Position numbers and translations under genes: made by a program. From Holtiella tumoricola (GTDB taxonomy: Bacteria; Bacillota; Clostridia; Lachnospirales; Cellulosilyticaceae): 64,000 nucleotides of DNA. Shown one piece after another: positions 15,805 through 23,324 of the stretch. The stretch spans positions 42,354-106,353 of the forward strand of contig NZ_JAQIFT010000059.1 of NCBI RefSeq assembly GCF_027857615.1, read 5' to 3'. The first letter of the stretch is position 1. Every line of letters starts with the position of its first letter. A model generated the notes under the pieces. That model saw only the letters and a program-made list of their open reading frames with translations, did no database searches and was not told where the DNA came from.

Positions 15805-18543
15805 GTGGAAAATAAGTTTTACAGACAACCTAAGGATAAAGTTCTAAAGCAACTCAAGGTGTTAGAAGAAAAGGGACTTACAGAAAAAGAAGCGGGTAAT
15901 CGTATTCAAACCTATGGAAAAAATGAATTTACTAAGCCCAAACAAAGTAGTCTCATTCAAGAGGTCAAAGAACTTTTAAGCCAACAATTGATTATTATTT
16001 TGCTGATTGCAGCAGGGATTAGCTTGCTTATTAAAGAGTACCATGATGCAATAGGTATTTGTTTGGCTATTTTAATTGGTAGTACAATTGGTTTTATTAC
16101 AGAAAGTAAATCTAAGAAAGCAGCAGATGCACTGGCTCAGATGACAGAAGATATACAAGTTAAAGTCATGCGTGATGGTGTAAAAAAAATTATTCATAAA
16201 AGTGATGTAGTTATTGGAGATATTATTTTCTTGGAAACAGGAGATATGGTGCCAGCAGATGGACGTATCCTCAAAGCACTTGAGTTTAAAGTAAGAGAGG
16301 ACATGCTGACTGGAGAATCAGATGACGTTGTAAAGCATGATTGTATTATAGAATCAGACCATTTAGCAGATCAGAAAAATATGCTTTTTGGTGGTACCTT
16401 AGTTGCCCAAGGAACAGCTATAATGGTTGTAACTGCAACAGGAGATGGAACAGAGATGGGGCATATTGCACGTGAACTTGGAGAACGTGATACAGATACG
16501 CCACTTCAGATCAAACTAGATCATTTAGGGAAACGTATTTCACAAATTTCTTCAGCGATTGCAGCTATGTTATTTGTCTATATGTTTTGCCAAATTATAC
16601 AGGAATCTTCTATCAAGTTAGACTTTAGAAATGGAGAGGCTCTAAAGGCTTCACTGGGTGGGCTCGCTACGTGTTTCCCAGATATTAAAACAGCTTTTGT
16701 TGTTTGTGTTGCACTTATTGTAGCAGCAGTACCAGAAGGTTTAACAACAATGATCAATATTACTCTTGCTATTACAATGAAACAAATGGCAAAAATAAAT
16801 GCACTTGTACGTAAAAAAGAAGCTTGTGAAACAATCGGTAGTGTAAGTGTTATTTGTAGTGATAAAACAGGAACATTGACACAAAATCGTATGCAAGTTG
16901 AGCGTGTCTATTTAGAGGGGAAATATATTGATAAGAATGCTTTTCCTAAATACAAAGATTTCATTCATAATTGCCTTATCAATAGTACAGCAGATGTAGA
17001 ATATAGTGGACAAGAACCTAAATACATAGGAAGTGCTACGGAATGTGCACTTTTAAGACTTTGCAAAGATTTTAATTATCAAACAGCAAGAGAGGTAAGT
17101 GACTTAGTACGTCAAATGCCATTTAATTCTCAAAACAAATATATGCTTACCATTATTCACACACCTAAAAAGTATAAAATTTATTCAAAAGGTGCGCCAG
17201 AAGTTATATTAGAACAATGCCAGTATGAAAGACGTGGTGATAATGTTGTACCTCTTACAGGAACACGTAAACAAGAAATTTTAAAGGAAATGGCATGTCT
17301 CCAAAAAGAAGCCATGCGTGTATTAGGTTTTGGCTATTTAGAAAGTGAAACAATCAAAGACTATAAGACACGAGAAAATTGGAATAAAACTTTAATCTTC
17401 CAAGGATTTGTAGGTATACAAGATCCTCTTCGCGACGGTGTACAAGAATCTATTGAAATTGCCGCAGATGGTGGTATTGAAACGAAAATGCTTACAGGGG
17501 ATAATATTCAAACGGCTATTGCTATAGGTAAACAACTTGGCATTGTAGGAGGACCAAATCAATTAAGAGCAGTTGAATCAAGCTATATTGATGAGCTTAG
17601 TGAAGAAGACCTTTGTAAAGAAATTAAAACAATTGGTATTGTAGCAAGATCAAAACCTACAACTAAAATGCGTATTGTACAAGCCTTACAACGCAATGGT
17701 GAAGTTGTAGCTGTAACTGGAGATGGTATTAACGATGCCCCTGCTCTTACAAAAGCAGATGTAGGTGTAGCCATGGGTATTGCAGGGACAGAAGTGAGTA
17801 AAAATGCAGCAGATATTATTTTGACAGATGATAGTTTTAGTACCATTGTACAAGCTATTAAATGGGGACGTGGGATTTATAATAACTTCCAACGCTTTAT
17901 TCAGTTCCAGCTTACGGTTAACATTATTGCGTTCTTAATGGCTATTCTTAGCCAACTGATGGGACATGATATGCCATTTACAACGATCCATCTCTTATGG
18001 ATTAATATTATTATGGATGGACCACCTGCTTTAGTACTGGGACTTGAACCGATTCGTGAAACAGTTATGAAACGTAAACCTATTGATCGTAAAGCGAGTA
18101 TTATTAACCGTTTTATGATTTTGACTATTGCCCTTAACAGTTTGTATATCGCAGGCGTACTTTATGCACAAATTAAGTGGAATTTCCTTGGCGCAGATCC
18201 AACACGTGTCATTGGACATGCCAGTGAAATGCAAACAGTAACCTTTAGTTTATTTGCATTTTTAGTATTGTTTAATGCTTTTAACTGTAGAGAATTTGGT
18301 ATTGCAAGTATTTTCCCAAACTTTACAAAGAATAAAATTGCATTGCAAGTCATTGCAGCAACAGGTGCTGTACAAATTATTATTACTCAATTTGCAGGTA
18401 AGTTCTTTAATGCCGTACCACTTAATCAAAATATGTGGGGTAAAATTATTTTAGTAGGTACTTCAGTTATTTTAGTTAATGAAATCTTAAAATTAATTAT
18501 GCGTTTTACAAGTAAGCTTTTAAGACATTCTATTGACAGATAA
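15805..18543 (+). CDS. P-type Ca2+-transporting ATPase (type II)
   Basis: A 912-residue cation pump. The actuator loop has TGES at 169-172. The phosphorylated aspartate is Asp353 in CSDKTGTLTQ. The hinge is TGDGINDAPALTKADVG. Transmembrane helix 4 carries VPEGL (Glu311), and helix 6 carries LLWINIIMDGPPALVLG with Asn and Asp at the two calcium-site positions, as in SERCA-like pumps, so calcium export is the best call. The N-terminal cation-ATPase domain (about 1-60) and a C-terminal four-helix block complete the usual length. The start codon is GTG, with GGAGAAGGAGG ten bases upstream. It is a monocistronic unit. Its last codons contain the -35 box for the downstream mgtE leader. Confidence 0.93.
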   Translation: MENKFYRQPKDKVLKQLKVLEEKGLTEKEAGNRIQTYGKNEFTKPKQSSLIQEVKELLSQQLIIILLIAAGISLLIKEYHDAIGICLAILIGSTIGFITESKSKKAADALAQMTEDIQVKVMRDGVKKIIHKSDVVIGDIIFLETGDMVPADGRILKALEFKVREDMLTGESDDVVKHDCIIESDHLADQKNMLFGGTLVAQGTAIMVVTATGDGTEMGHIARELGERDTDTPLQIKLDHLGKRISQISSAIAAMLFVYMFCQIIQESSIKLDFRNGEALKASLGGLATCFPDIKTAFVVCVALIVAAVPEGLTTMINITLAITMKQMAKINALVRKKEACETIGSVSVICSDKTGTLTQNRMQVERVYLEGKYIDKNAFPKYKDFIHNCLINSTADVEYSGQEPKYIGSATECALLRLCKDFNYQTAREVSDLVRQMPFNSQNKYMLTIIHTPKKYKIYSKGAPEVILEQCQYERRGDNVVPLTGTRKQEILKEMACLQKEAMRVLGFGYLESETIKDYKTRENWNKTLIFQGFVGIQDPLRDGVQESIEIAADGGIETKMLTGDNIQTAIAIGKQLGIVGGPNQLRAVESSYIDELSEEDLCKEIKTIGIVARSKPTTKMRIVQALQRNGEVVAVTGDGINDAPALTKADVGVAMGIAGTEVSKNAADIILTDDSFSTIVQAIKWGRGIYNNFQRFIQFQLTVNIIAFLMAILSQLMGHDMPFTTIHLLWINIIMDGPPALVLGLEPIRETVMKRKPIDRKASIINRFMILTIALNSLYIAGVLYAQIKWNFLGADPTRVIGHASEMQTVTFSLFAFLVLFNAFNCREFGIASIFPNFTKNKIALQVIAATGAVQIIITQFAGKFFNAVPLNQNMWGKIILVGTSVILVNEILKLIMRFTSKLLRHSIDR

Positions 18544-18561
18544 AAAGGGATTTTGTATGAT
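18533..18561 (+). promoter_or_regulatory. Promoter for M-box leader and mgtE
   Basis: TTGACA at 18533-18538, a 17-bp spacer and TATGAT at 18556-18561. The -35 box is inside the final codons of the Ca2+ ATPase. It is placed just upstream of the riboswitch. Confidence 0.7.
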
Positions 18562-18570
18562 GAATAAAGA

Positions 18571-18720
18571 AGAGTGACATTTTTTAGGTGAGGCTCCTAT
18601 AAAGACACAGGCTGCTGCCCAGAAAAATCTAGAGATTCCAATGGGTGAACAGAAATGATCCACAAGGTTATTTTTAATGTAGCTGACAAATCGTCTACGC
18701 TTTATAGTGCTAAAACGTTG
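18571..18720 (+). ncRNA. M-box (ykoK) magnesium riboswitch aptamer
   Basis: The conserved M-box core is recognisable: TTAGGTGAGGCTCCTAT at the 5' side, then GACACAGGCTGCTGCCCAG, then GATTCCAATGGGTGAACAG, and ATGTAGCTG near the 3' side. TTTTAG (18582-18587) can pair with CTAAAA (18710-18715) to close the aptamer. M-box RNAs bind Mg2+ and stop expression of Mg2+ transporters when the ion is plentiful. The next gene, mgtE, is a standard target, and a terminator hairpin follows directly, so control is probably by transcription termination. Confidence 0.93.
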
Positions 18721-18737
18721 TGAAGTCCGTATTTTAT

Positions 18738-18768
18738 GGCTTTTTGCGTCTAGCAAGAAGCCTTTTTT
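18738..18768 (+). terminator. Riboswitch-controlled terminator upstream of mgtE
   Basis: Stem GGCTTTTTGC / GCAAGAAGCC with one G-U pair, loop GTCTA, followed by six T. It is 18 bases after the M-box aptamer and 183 bases before mgtE, so it is the expression platform rather than the end of the ATPase unit. Confidence 0.85.
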
Positions 18769-18824
18769 ATGTGTCTAGGAAGTTATATAATGAATAAAAA
18801 TGTTATAGGAATAAGTAGAAGATA

Positions 18825-18950
18825 AAAGGAGGTGGTATGATTGGATTCGCCAAAGAGTAGCAACGAACAATCGGGAAGTAATCAGATAGACGGGGATGCG
18901 GCCAGTCATACCACAGTAGGAACTGGTGCTCCCTGAGAGAGGGGACAGAT
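18825..18950 (+). promoter_or_regulatory. Second structured leader element (or 31-codon leader ORF) before mgtE
   Basis: GTGGTATGATTGG (18832-18844) pairs with CCAGTCATACCAC (18902-18914), a 13-bp stem with one G-U pair enclosing 57 nt. A short CTCCCT-type hairpin further on (about 18928-18944) would cover the GAGGGG ribosome binding site of mgtE. AAAAGGAGG at 18824-18832 is an orphan ribosome binding site. It could start a TTG-initiated 31-codon ORF (18841-18936), which is in frame with mgtE and separated from it by one TGA and six codons, or an ATG-initiated 7-residue peptide (18837-18860). The sequence is more GC-rich than its surroundings. I cannot assign it to a known RNA class. Confidence 0.5.
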
Positions 18951-18951
18951 A

Positions 18952-20295
18952 ATGAAAACAAACATGAGCCAAGAAGAACTTAAAAAGTTTCTTCTTCACG
19001 CACCACAAGCAAGAATTATTGAATACATTGAAAATATCCACCCAGTTGATATTTTAGATATCTTAAAAGAAGATGAAGAAAACGGATTAGATATTTTAAG
19101 TAGACTACCAGAACATTATATTGCCTCAATTATTGATGAGGCAGAGCCAGAAGAAAAATATAACTTACTTACAAGTTTTAGTGAAAATAGACAACGCAAT
19201 ATTATTGAAGAAATGGCGTCTGATGAGCTTACAGACTTATTAGGAATGCTAGATGAAACACAGGCAAATAAAATCTTAGCGAAGATGACAGAAGAAGATG
19301 CAAGAAAAGTACGCCAACTTTTAAGTTACGATCCAGATACTGCAGCAGGGATTATGGCAACAGAGTTTGTTTGTGTTAAAGCTTATATGACAGTAAAACA
19401 AACTTTAAGATATTTACAAGATAATAAAGAAGAAATTGATCATGCCTATGACTTATATGTCGTTGATGATTTTGATAAATTAAAAGGAGTTGTAACACTT
19501 AAAGAGTTAGTAACAACTCATTTTGATACAACTATAGGGGAAATTTTGCAACCCAATGTAGAGACCATTCCTTTTGATATGGATCAAGAAGAAGTAGGGC
19601 ATTTATTTGAGAAATATGGTTATTTAACACTACCTGTTGTAGATCGTGTTGGGCGCCTACTTGGTATCGTAACAGTTGATGACGTCATGCAAATCTTACG
19701 TGATGAAAATACCGAAGACATCCATAAACTAGGGGGTGTTGGTGAAGGTGAAAAAGTTAATGGTACTTTAAAAGAATCTGTTAAAAGTAGATTGCCTTGG
19801 TTATTTGTAAACTTACTCACAGCAATCTTTGCTTCTGCTGTAGTAGGACTTTTTGAAGGAACAATTGAAAAAGTTGTTTCTCTGGCTACTTTTATGCCAA
19901 TTGTAGCTGGGATGGGTGGTAATGCAGGTACACAAACACTGACTGTTATTGTACGTGGATTGGCACTGGGAGAATTAGATTTAAAACACTTTAAAAAAGC
20001 CTTACTTAAAGAACTTGGAATTGGTCTTATTACAGGGGTATCTATTGGTGCTGTTATAGCAGTGCTTGGCTACTTATGGGAAGGTAATATTATATTTGGA
20101 GCAGTCATAGGTATTGCTATGATTCTTAACATGATTGTAGCGACATTATCAGGACTTGTTGTGCCGATTGTTCTTAAGAAAATGAAGATAGACCCTGCTT
20201 TAGCATCTTCAGTATTTGTAACCACATTTACAGATGTACTTGGTTTCTTCTTCTTCCTTGGGCTTGCGACAGCTTTTATTCATTACCTCGTATAA
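18952..20295 (+). CDS. mgtE: Magnesium transporter MgtE
   Basis: A 447-residue Mg2+ channel. The N-terminal superhelical domain (about 1-125, with repeated HPVDILDIL / EEARK-type helices) and two CBS domains (about 130-250, containing LRYLQDNKEEIDHAYDLYVV and GHLFEKYGYLTLPVVD) sense cytosolic Mg2+. They are followed by five membrane helices (about 275-447). The pore signature is MPIVAGMGGNAGTQTLTVIVRG, split here as MPIVAGMGGNAGTQ then TLTVIVRGLALGEL, and TTFTDVLGFFFFLGLA carries the conserved Asp. The ATG has GAGGGG seven bases upstream. Expression is probably controlled by the M-box upstream and possibly by the second leader element. It is followed by its own terminator. Confidence 0.95.
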   Translation: MKTNMSQEELKKFLLHAPQARIIEYIENIHPVDILDILKEDEENGLDILSRLPEHYIASIIDEAEPEEKYNLLTSFSENRQRNIIEEMASDELTDLLGMLDETQANKILAKMTEEDARKVRQLLSYDPDTAAGIMATEFVCVKAYMTVKQTLRYLQDNKEEIDHAYDLYVVDDFDKLKGVVTLKELVTTHFDTTIGEILQPNVETIPFDMDQEEVGHLFEKYGYLTLPVVDRVGRLLGIVTVDDVMQILRDENTEDIHKLGGVGEGEKVNGTLKESVKSRLPWLFVNLLTAIFASAVVGLFEGTIEKVVSLATFMPIVAGMGGNAGTQTLTVIVRGLALGELDLKHFKKALLKELGIGLITGVSIGAVIAVLGYLWEGNIIFGAVIGIAMILNMIVATLSGLVVPIVLKKMKIDPALASSVFVTTFTDVLGFFFFLGLATAFIHYLV

Positions 20296-20311
20296 TTTAA
20301 AAGAATTTATG

Positions 20312-20340
20312 ATCCCTAGAAGGAATTCTAGGGATTTTGT
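20312..20340 (+). terminator. Terminator after mgtE
   Basis: 10-bp perfect stem ATCCCTAGAA / TTCTAGGGAT with loop GGAA and a short T-run. Confidence 0.82.
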
Positions 20341-20429
20341 ATTTTATTAGGTGTTTAATTTCAGGGATAAGTTAGATATAATAAAGGTAAATGGACTAAA
20401 ACTAAATGAGATGAGAAAATAGGTGAACT

Positions 20430-20876
20430 ATGGATAAAATAATCATTTATTGCGATGGTGGATGTCGTGGAAATGGGAAAAATAATAATATAGGTGGATG
20501 GGGTGTATATTTAACCTATCAAGATAAAACAAAAGAACTTTATGGTGGAACCCGTGGAACAACCAATAATATTATGGAGCTTACAGCTTGTATAGAAGGT
20601 TTACGCGCAGTTAAATGGAAAGATGTACCCATAGAAGTTATGGTAGATAGCGCCTATGTTTTAAATGGGATTACAAGTTGGATTTATAATTGGATGAAAA
20701 AAGGCTGGGTGACATCAAAGAAAGAGCCTGTAGAAAATAAAGAACTTTGGCAACAGCTGTATGCGGAAAAACAAAAATTTAAAGATATTAAATTTGTAAA
20801 AGTTAAAGGGCACAGTGATAATTTTGGAAATAATAAAGCAGATGCGCTTGCCAATCGTGCAATGGATGAACAATAG
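20430..20876 (+). CDS. rnhA: Ribonuclease HI
   Basis: A 148-residue type 1 RNase H that cuts the RNA strand of RNA-DNA hybrids. The catalytic acidic residues are Asp9 (IIIYCDGGCRGNG), Glu50 (NNIMELTA), Asp73 (VMVDSAYV) and Asp138 (NNKADALA), with His128 in KGHSDNFGNN as the general base. The basic loop WMKKGWVTSKK is the handle region of the E. coli-like class. Length and motifs are complete. A TATAAT at 20377-20382 lies about 50 bases upstream. The next gene starts 9 bases after the stop with its own AGGAGG, so the two are likely co-transcribed. Confidence 0.95.
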   Translation: MDKIIIYCDGGCRGNGKNNNIGGWGVYLTYQDKTKELYGGTRGTTNNIMELTACIEGLRAVKWKDVPIEVMVDSAYVLNGITSWIYNWMKKGWVTSKKEPVENKELWQQLYAEKQKFKDIKFVKVKGHSDNFGNNKADALANRAMDEQ

Positions 20877-20885
20877 GAGGATAAA

Positions 20886-21833
20886 ATGAAAAGAATTTTT
20901 GAGCTCACAACTAAAGATATTGAATCACTAAGTAAGAAGGAACTTAAACAGATTATTGCCACATCAGAAGGGCGTACTGTTGTTTCTGAAACGATTGTAA
21001 GCTATACCCCTTATATTAGAGAAGTATCTAACTTAGAGCTTGCGGCAAGTTTTGGAGCAGATATGATTACACTCAATACTTTTAATTTTAATGCACCATT
21101 TATATGGGGTGTGCATCCGGAAATAGATGCTATGCAAGGAATGGGTGAATTAGTTAAGAAGTTAGAAAAGCAAATTGCAGATAATTTGGTGGATACTGAT
21201 TATATTCGAAAATTAAAAAAAATGGTGGGTCGCTTAATTGGTGTAAACTTAGAACCGGTGCCAGAAGGAAGCACTTATGAACCAGGCTATTGTTTAAGTC
21301 GTGAGAATTTAGAACGTGCTTTAGCCTATGGTTTTGATTATATAGTCCTTACAGGAAATCCGAATACAGGTGTAACCCATGAAACTATTTGTGAAGGTAT
21401 TAAGCTAGCTAAAGAGGTATTGGGAGAAGAAGTTTTAATTATTGCAGGTAAAATGCATGGCGCAGGTAGTGGTAACTTATATGATGTAGCTTGTGTGAAG
21501 GATTTTGTAGAGTGTGGTGCAGATATTGTACTTTTCCCGGCGCCAGGTACAGTGCCAGGGTTTGATTTAGAACTAGCAAAGCAAATGACAAATACGATTC
21601 ATGAAGCGGGTGCATTGGCAATGACAACAATAGGCACTTCACAAGAGGGATCAAGTGAAAGTGTGATTGAGCAAATGGCACTCCTTTCAAAAATGGCAGG
21701 TGCAGATATTCAACACATTGGAGATTGCGGTACCTTTGGTATGGCACTTCCAGAAAATATTAAGACACTCTCTATTGCTATACGTGGCATTCGTCATACT
21801 TATAGACGTATGGCACAATCTATTTTAAGATAA
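20886..21833 (+). CDS. Uncharacterised TIM-barrel-like protein
   Basis: A 315-residue soluble protein without a signal peptide or membrane segment. The alternating strand/helix segments look like a TIM barrel of the phosphoenolpyruvate-mutase or aldolase kind: SNLELAASFGADMITLNTFN, FDYIVLTGNPNTG, EEVLIIAGKMHGAGS, GADIVLFPAPGTVPGFD and GADIQHIGDCGTFGM. From memory, relatives are labelled only as hypothetical or, loosely, PEP phosphonomutase-like; I do not claim an enzyme activity. The start is firm (TAGGAGG seven bases upstream). It follows rnhA by 9 bases and closes with a strong terminator. Confidence 0.65.
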   Translation: MKRIFELTTKDIESLSKKELKQIIATSEGRTVVSETIVSYTPYIREVSNLELAASFGADMITLNTFNFNAPFIWGVHPEIDAMQGMGELVKKLEKQIADNLVDTDYIRKLKKMVGRLIGVNLEPVPEGSTYEPGYCLSRENLERALAYGFDYIVLTGNPNTGVTHETICEGIKLAKEVLGEEVLIIAGKMHGAGSGNLYDVACVKDFVECGADIVLFPAPGTVPGFDLELAKQMTNTIHEAGALAMTTIGTSQEGSSESVIEQMALLSKMAGADIQHIGDCGTFGMALPENIKTLSIAIRGIRHTYRRMAQSILR

Positions 21834-21837
21834 AGTG

Positions 21838-21890
21838 AACCACATCAAAAATTTCTTTTGCAGGAGAAAAGTTTTGATGTGGTTTTTATT
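21838..21890 (+). terminator. Terminator after TIM-barrel-like gene
   Basis: 13-bp perfect stem AACCACATCAAAA with its complement, an inner CTTTT/AAAAG pairing, then a T-run. Confidence 0.88.
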
Positions 21891-21916
21891 TGCTTAAAAG
21901 GATTCAAAAAAGATGT

Positions 21917-21945
21917 TTGACAAATAGATGAAAGTTAGACATAAT
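21917..21945 (+). promoter_or_regulatory. Promoter for the 125-aa zinc-ribbon-like protein
   Basis: TTGACA, exactly 17 bp, then CATAAT; transcription would start about 40 bases before the ATG at 21991. Confidence 0.75.
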
Positions 21946-21990
21946 GGATAGAAATGAATAGACATAATATATGAATAAGGGGGCGCAAAC

Positions 21991-22368
21991 ATGGCACAAA
22001 TAGGCGTGTTTTTTTGTCAACAAGACGATATTTTAACTAAAAAATACGACAGACAGCAAGGAACCATTCAAGGTGTTTTCTATAATCCACCAGAAGGACA
22101 TGACCGTGTATGGCGTAATGAGTTTGAAGCCAAATTCAATGAAAAATATGATTTTTGGCCAAGAGGTCGTGTAGCTTATAATACCAATAGTAAACAATAT
22201 GTCATCTATTATGATAAATGTCTTAAGGAAGATGTGTTAGATAAAGTACGCCAATCTTTTGAAATAGAGAGCAATGAAGTACGTTTTGTTGTAGATGAAT
22301 ATTATAGCTGTAATGCATGTAGTCATAAATGGGTAGATGATGATGAAATGCTGTATGATAGTTTTTAA
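21991..22368 (+). CDS. Small conserved-looking protein with C-terminal CxxC, unknown function
   Basis: A 125-residue soluble protein. The body has an aromatic- and charge-rich domain (TIQGVFYNPPEGHDRVW, NEKYDFWPRGRVAYN, KQYVIYYDKC). Near the end is YYSCNACSHKW (Cys107, Cys110, His112), which looks like half of a zinc ribbon that could dimerise or bind metal with other ligands. There is no signal or membrane segment. It has a consensus promoter of its own, a GGGGGC ribosome binding site 8 bases upstream, and another promoter begins the next gene, so it is monocistronic. I do not recognise the family. Confidence 0.7.
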   Translation: MAQIGVFFCQQDDILTKKYDRQQGTIQGVFYNPPEGHDRVWRNEFEAKFNEKYDFWPRGRVAYNTNSKQYVIYYDKCLKEDVLDKVRQSFEIESNEVRFVVDEYYSCNACSHKWVDDDEMLYDSF

Positions 22369-22399
22369 TAATAAATTAATTACATCTTTTTAAATAGGT

Positions 22400-22428
22400 T
22401 TGACAGTTGAGAATAAGAGACCTAGAAT
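22400..22428 (+). promoter_or_regulatory. Promoter for Mrp-type ATPase gene
   Basis: TTGACA, 17-bp spacer, TAGAAT, ending 33 bases before the start codon. Confidence 0.72.
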
Positions 22429-22461
22429 AAAAAAGAAACATAAAATACGAGGTGATTAAAG

Positions 22462-23283
22462 ATGTCAAATTGTAGTAGTTGTCCAAGTCATGGTTCATGC
22501 AACAAAAGTGAATCATCTTGTCAAATAGAATTAAATACACATGGTAGTATTAAAAAGATTATTGGTGTCATGAGTGGTAAAGGTGGCGTTGGTAAATCTA
22601 CAATGTCTGTATTACTTGCAAAAACACTTGCTAGCCAAGGTCATAAAGTGGGTATTATGGATGCTGATATTACAGGACCAAGTATACCAAGACTTTTACA
22701 CATTAAAGAAGCTAATGTTAGAACAGAAGGTGAATTAATTTACCCAGTTGAAACAGAGGAAGGCATTCGTGTGATGTCTGTTAATCTTCTTATGGAAGAT
22801 GAAAATCAACCAGTTATCTGGAGAGGTCCAGTGATTGCAGGTGCAGTTAAACAATTTTATCAAGATGTTGTATGGGGAGATTTAGATTACTTAGTAATCG
22901 ATATGCCACCAGGAACAGGTGATGTTGCTCTTACAACAATGCAATCTATTCCAATGACTGGTGTTGTCATGATTTCTACACCACAAGATATGGTTTCTAT
23001 GATTGTATCTAAGGCTATTAACATGACACGTAAAATGAATGTACCTATTATTGGGGTTATTGAAAATATGAGCTATATCCTTTGCCCAGATTGTAGCAAG
23101 AAAATTAGAATGTTTAATCAAGAGGGTATGGATCAATTCTTCAAGGAGATGGATGTTGAACTTTTAGGTGAACTTCCAATGACACAAACTGTTGGAAACT
23201 TATCTATGGAAAAAACAACTCAGTATGAAGAAGAAGTACAAAAAGTATTAGATTATACAACAAATAAAATTAATCAATTATAA
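22462..23283 (+). CDS. Mrp/NBP35-family iron-sulfur carrier ATPase
   Basis: A 273-residue P-loop ATPase of the Mrp/ApbC/Nbp35 family, which holds and transfers Fe-S clusters to apo-proteins. The deviant Walker A is SGKGGVGKST (residues 38-47). DMPPGTGDVALTTMQ gives the switch region. The C-terminal CPDC (Cys208, Cys211) is the cluster-bridging CxxC of the dimer. A cysteine-rich N-terminus (NCSSCPSHGSC, plus Cys20) resembles the extra N-terminal cluster of Nbp35-type proteins. The start is preceded by ACGAGGTGAT. It has its own promoter, and aspD follows after 41 bases without a clear terminator between, so read-through is possible. Confidence 0.9.
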   Translation: MSNCSSCPSHGSCNKSESSCQIELNTHGSIKKIIGVMSGKGGVGKSTMSVLLAKTLASQGHKVGIMDADITGPSIPRLLHIKEANVRTEGELIYPVETEEGIRVMSVNLLMEDENQPVIWRGPVIAGAVKQFYQDVVWGDLDYLVIDMPPGTGDVALTTMQSIPMTGVVMISTPQDMVSMIVSKAINMTRKMNVPIIGVIENMSYILCPDCSKKIRMFNQEGMDQFFKEMDVELLGELPMTQTVGNLSMEKTTQYEEEVQKVLDYTTNKINQL

Positions 23284-23324
23284 AGTGTAAGCTTTTTGCG
23301 GGAAGAACACTAGGAGGTCACATC

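Noticed and set aside
18838..18914. tRNA-like fold in the mgtE leader
   Set aside because: Stem lengths, absence of a T-loop sequence and no anticodon arm exclude a tRNA.
18825..18950. A known riboswitch class (yybP-ykoY, NiCo, ydaO, ZTP) after the M-box
   Set aside because: I could not match the conserved cores of any of these; calling one would be guessing.
18841..18951. N-terminal extension of MgtE by readthrough of TGA
   Set aside because: The TGA is a plain stop, the region pairs as RNA and mgtE has its own ribosome binding site; kept only as a leader-ORF possibility.
21439..21747. 102-codon minus-strand frame inside the TIM-barrel-like gene
   Set aside because: Histidine/leucine-rich antisense shadow without a ribosome binding site or promoter.
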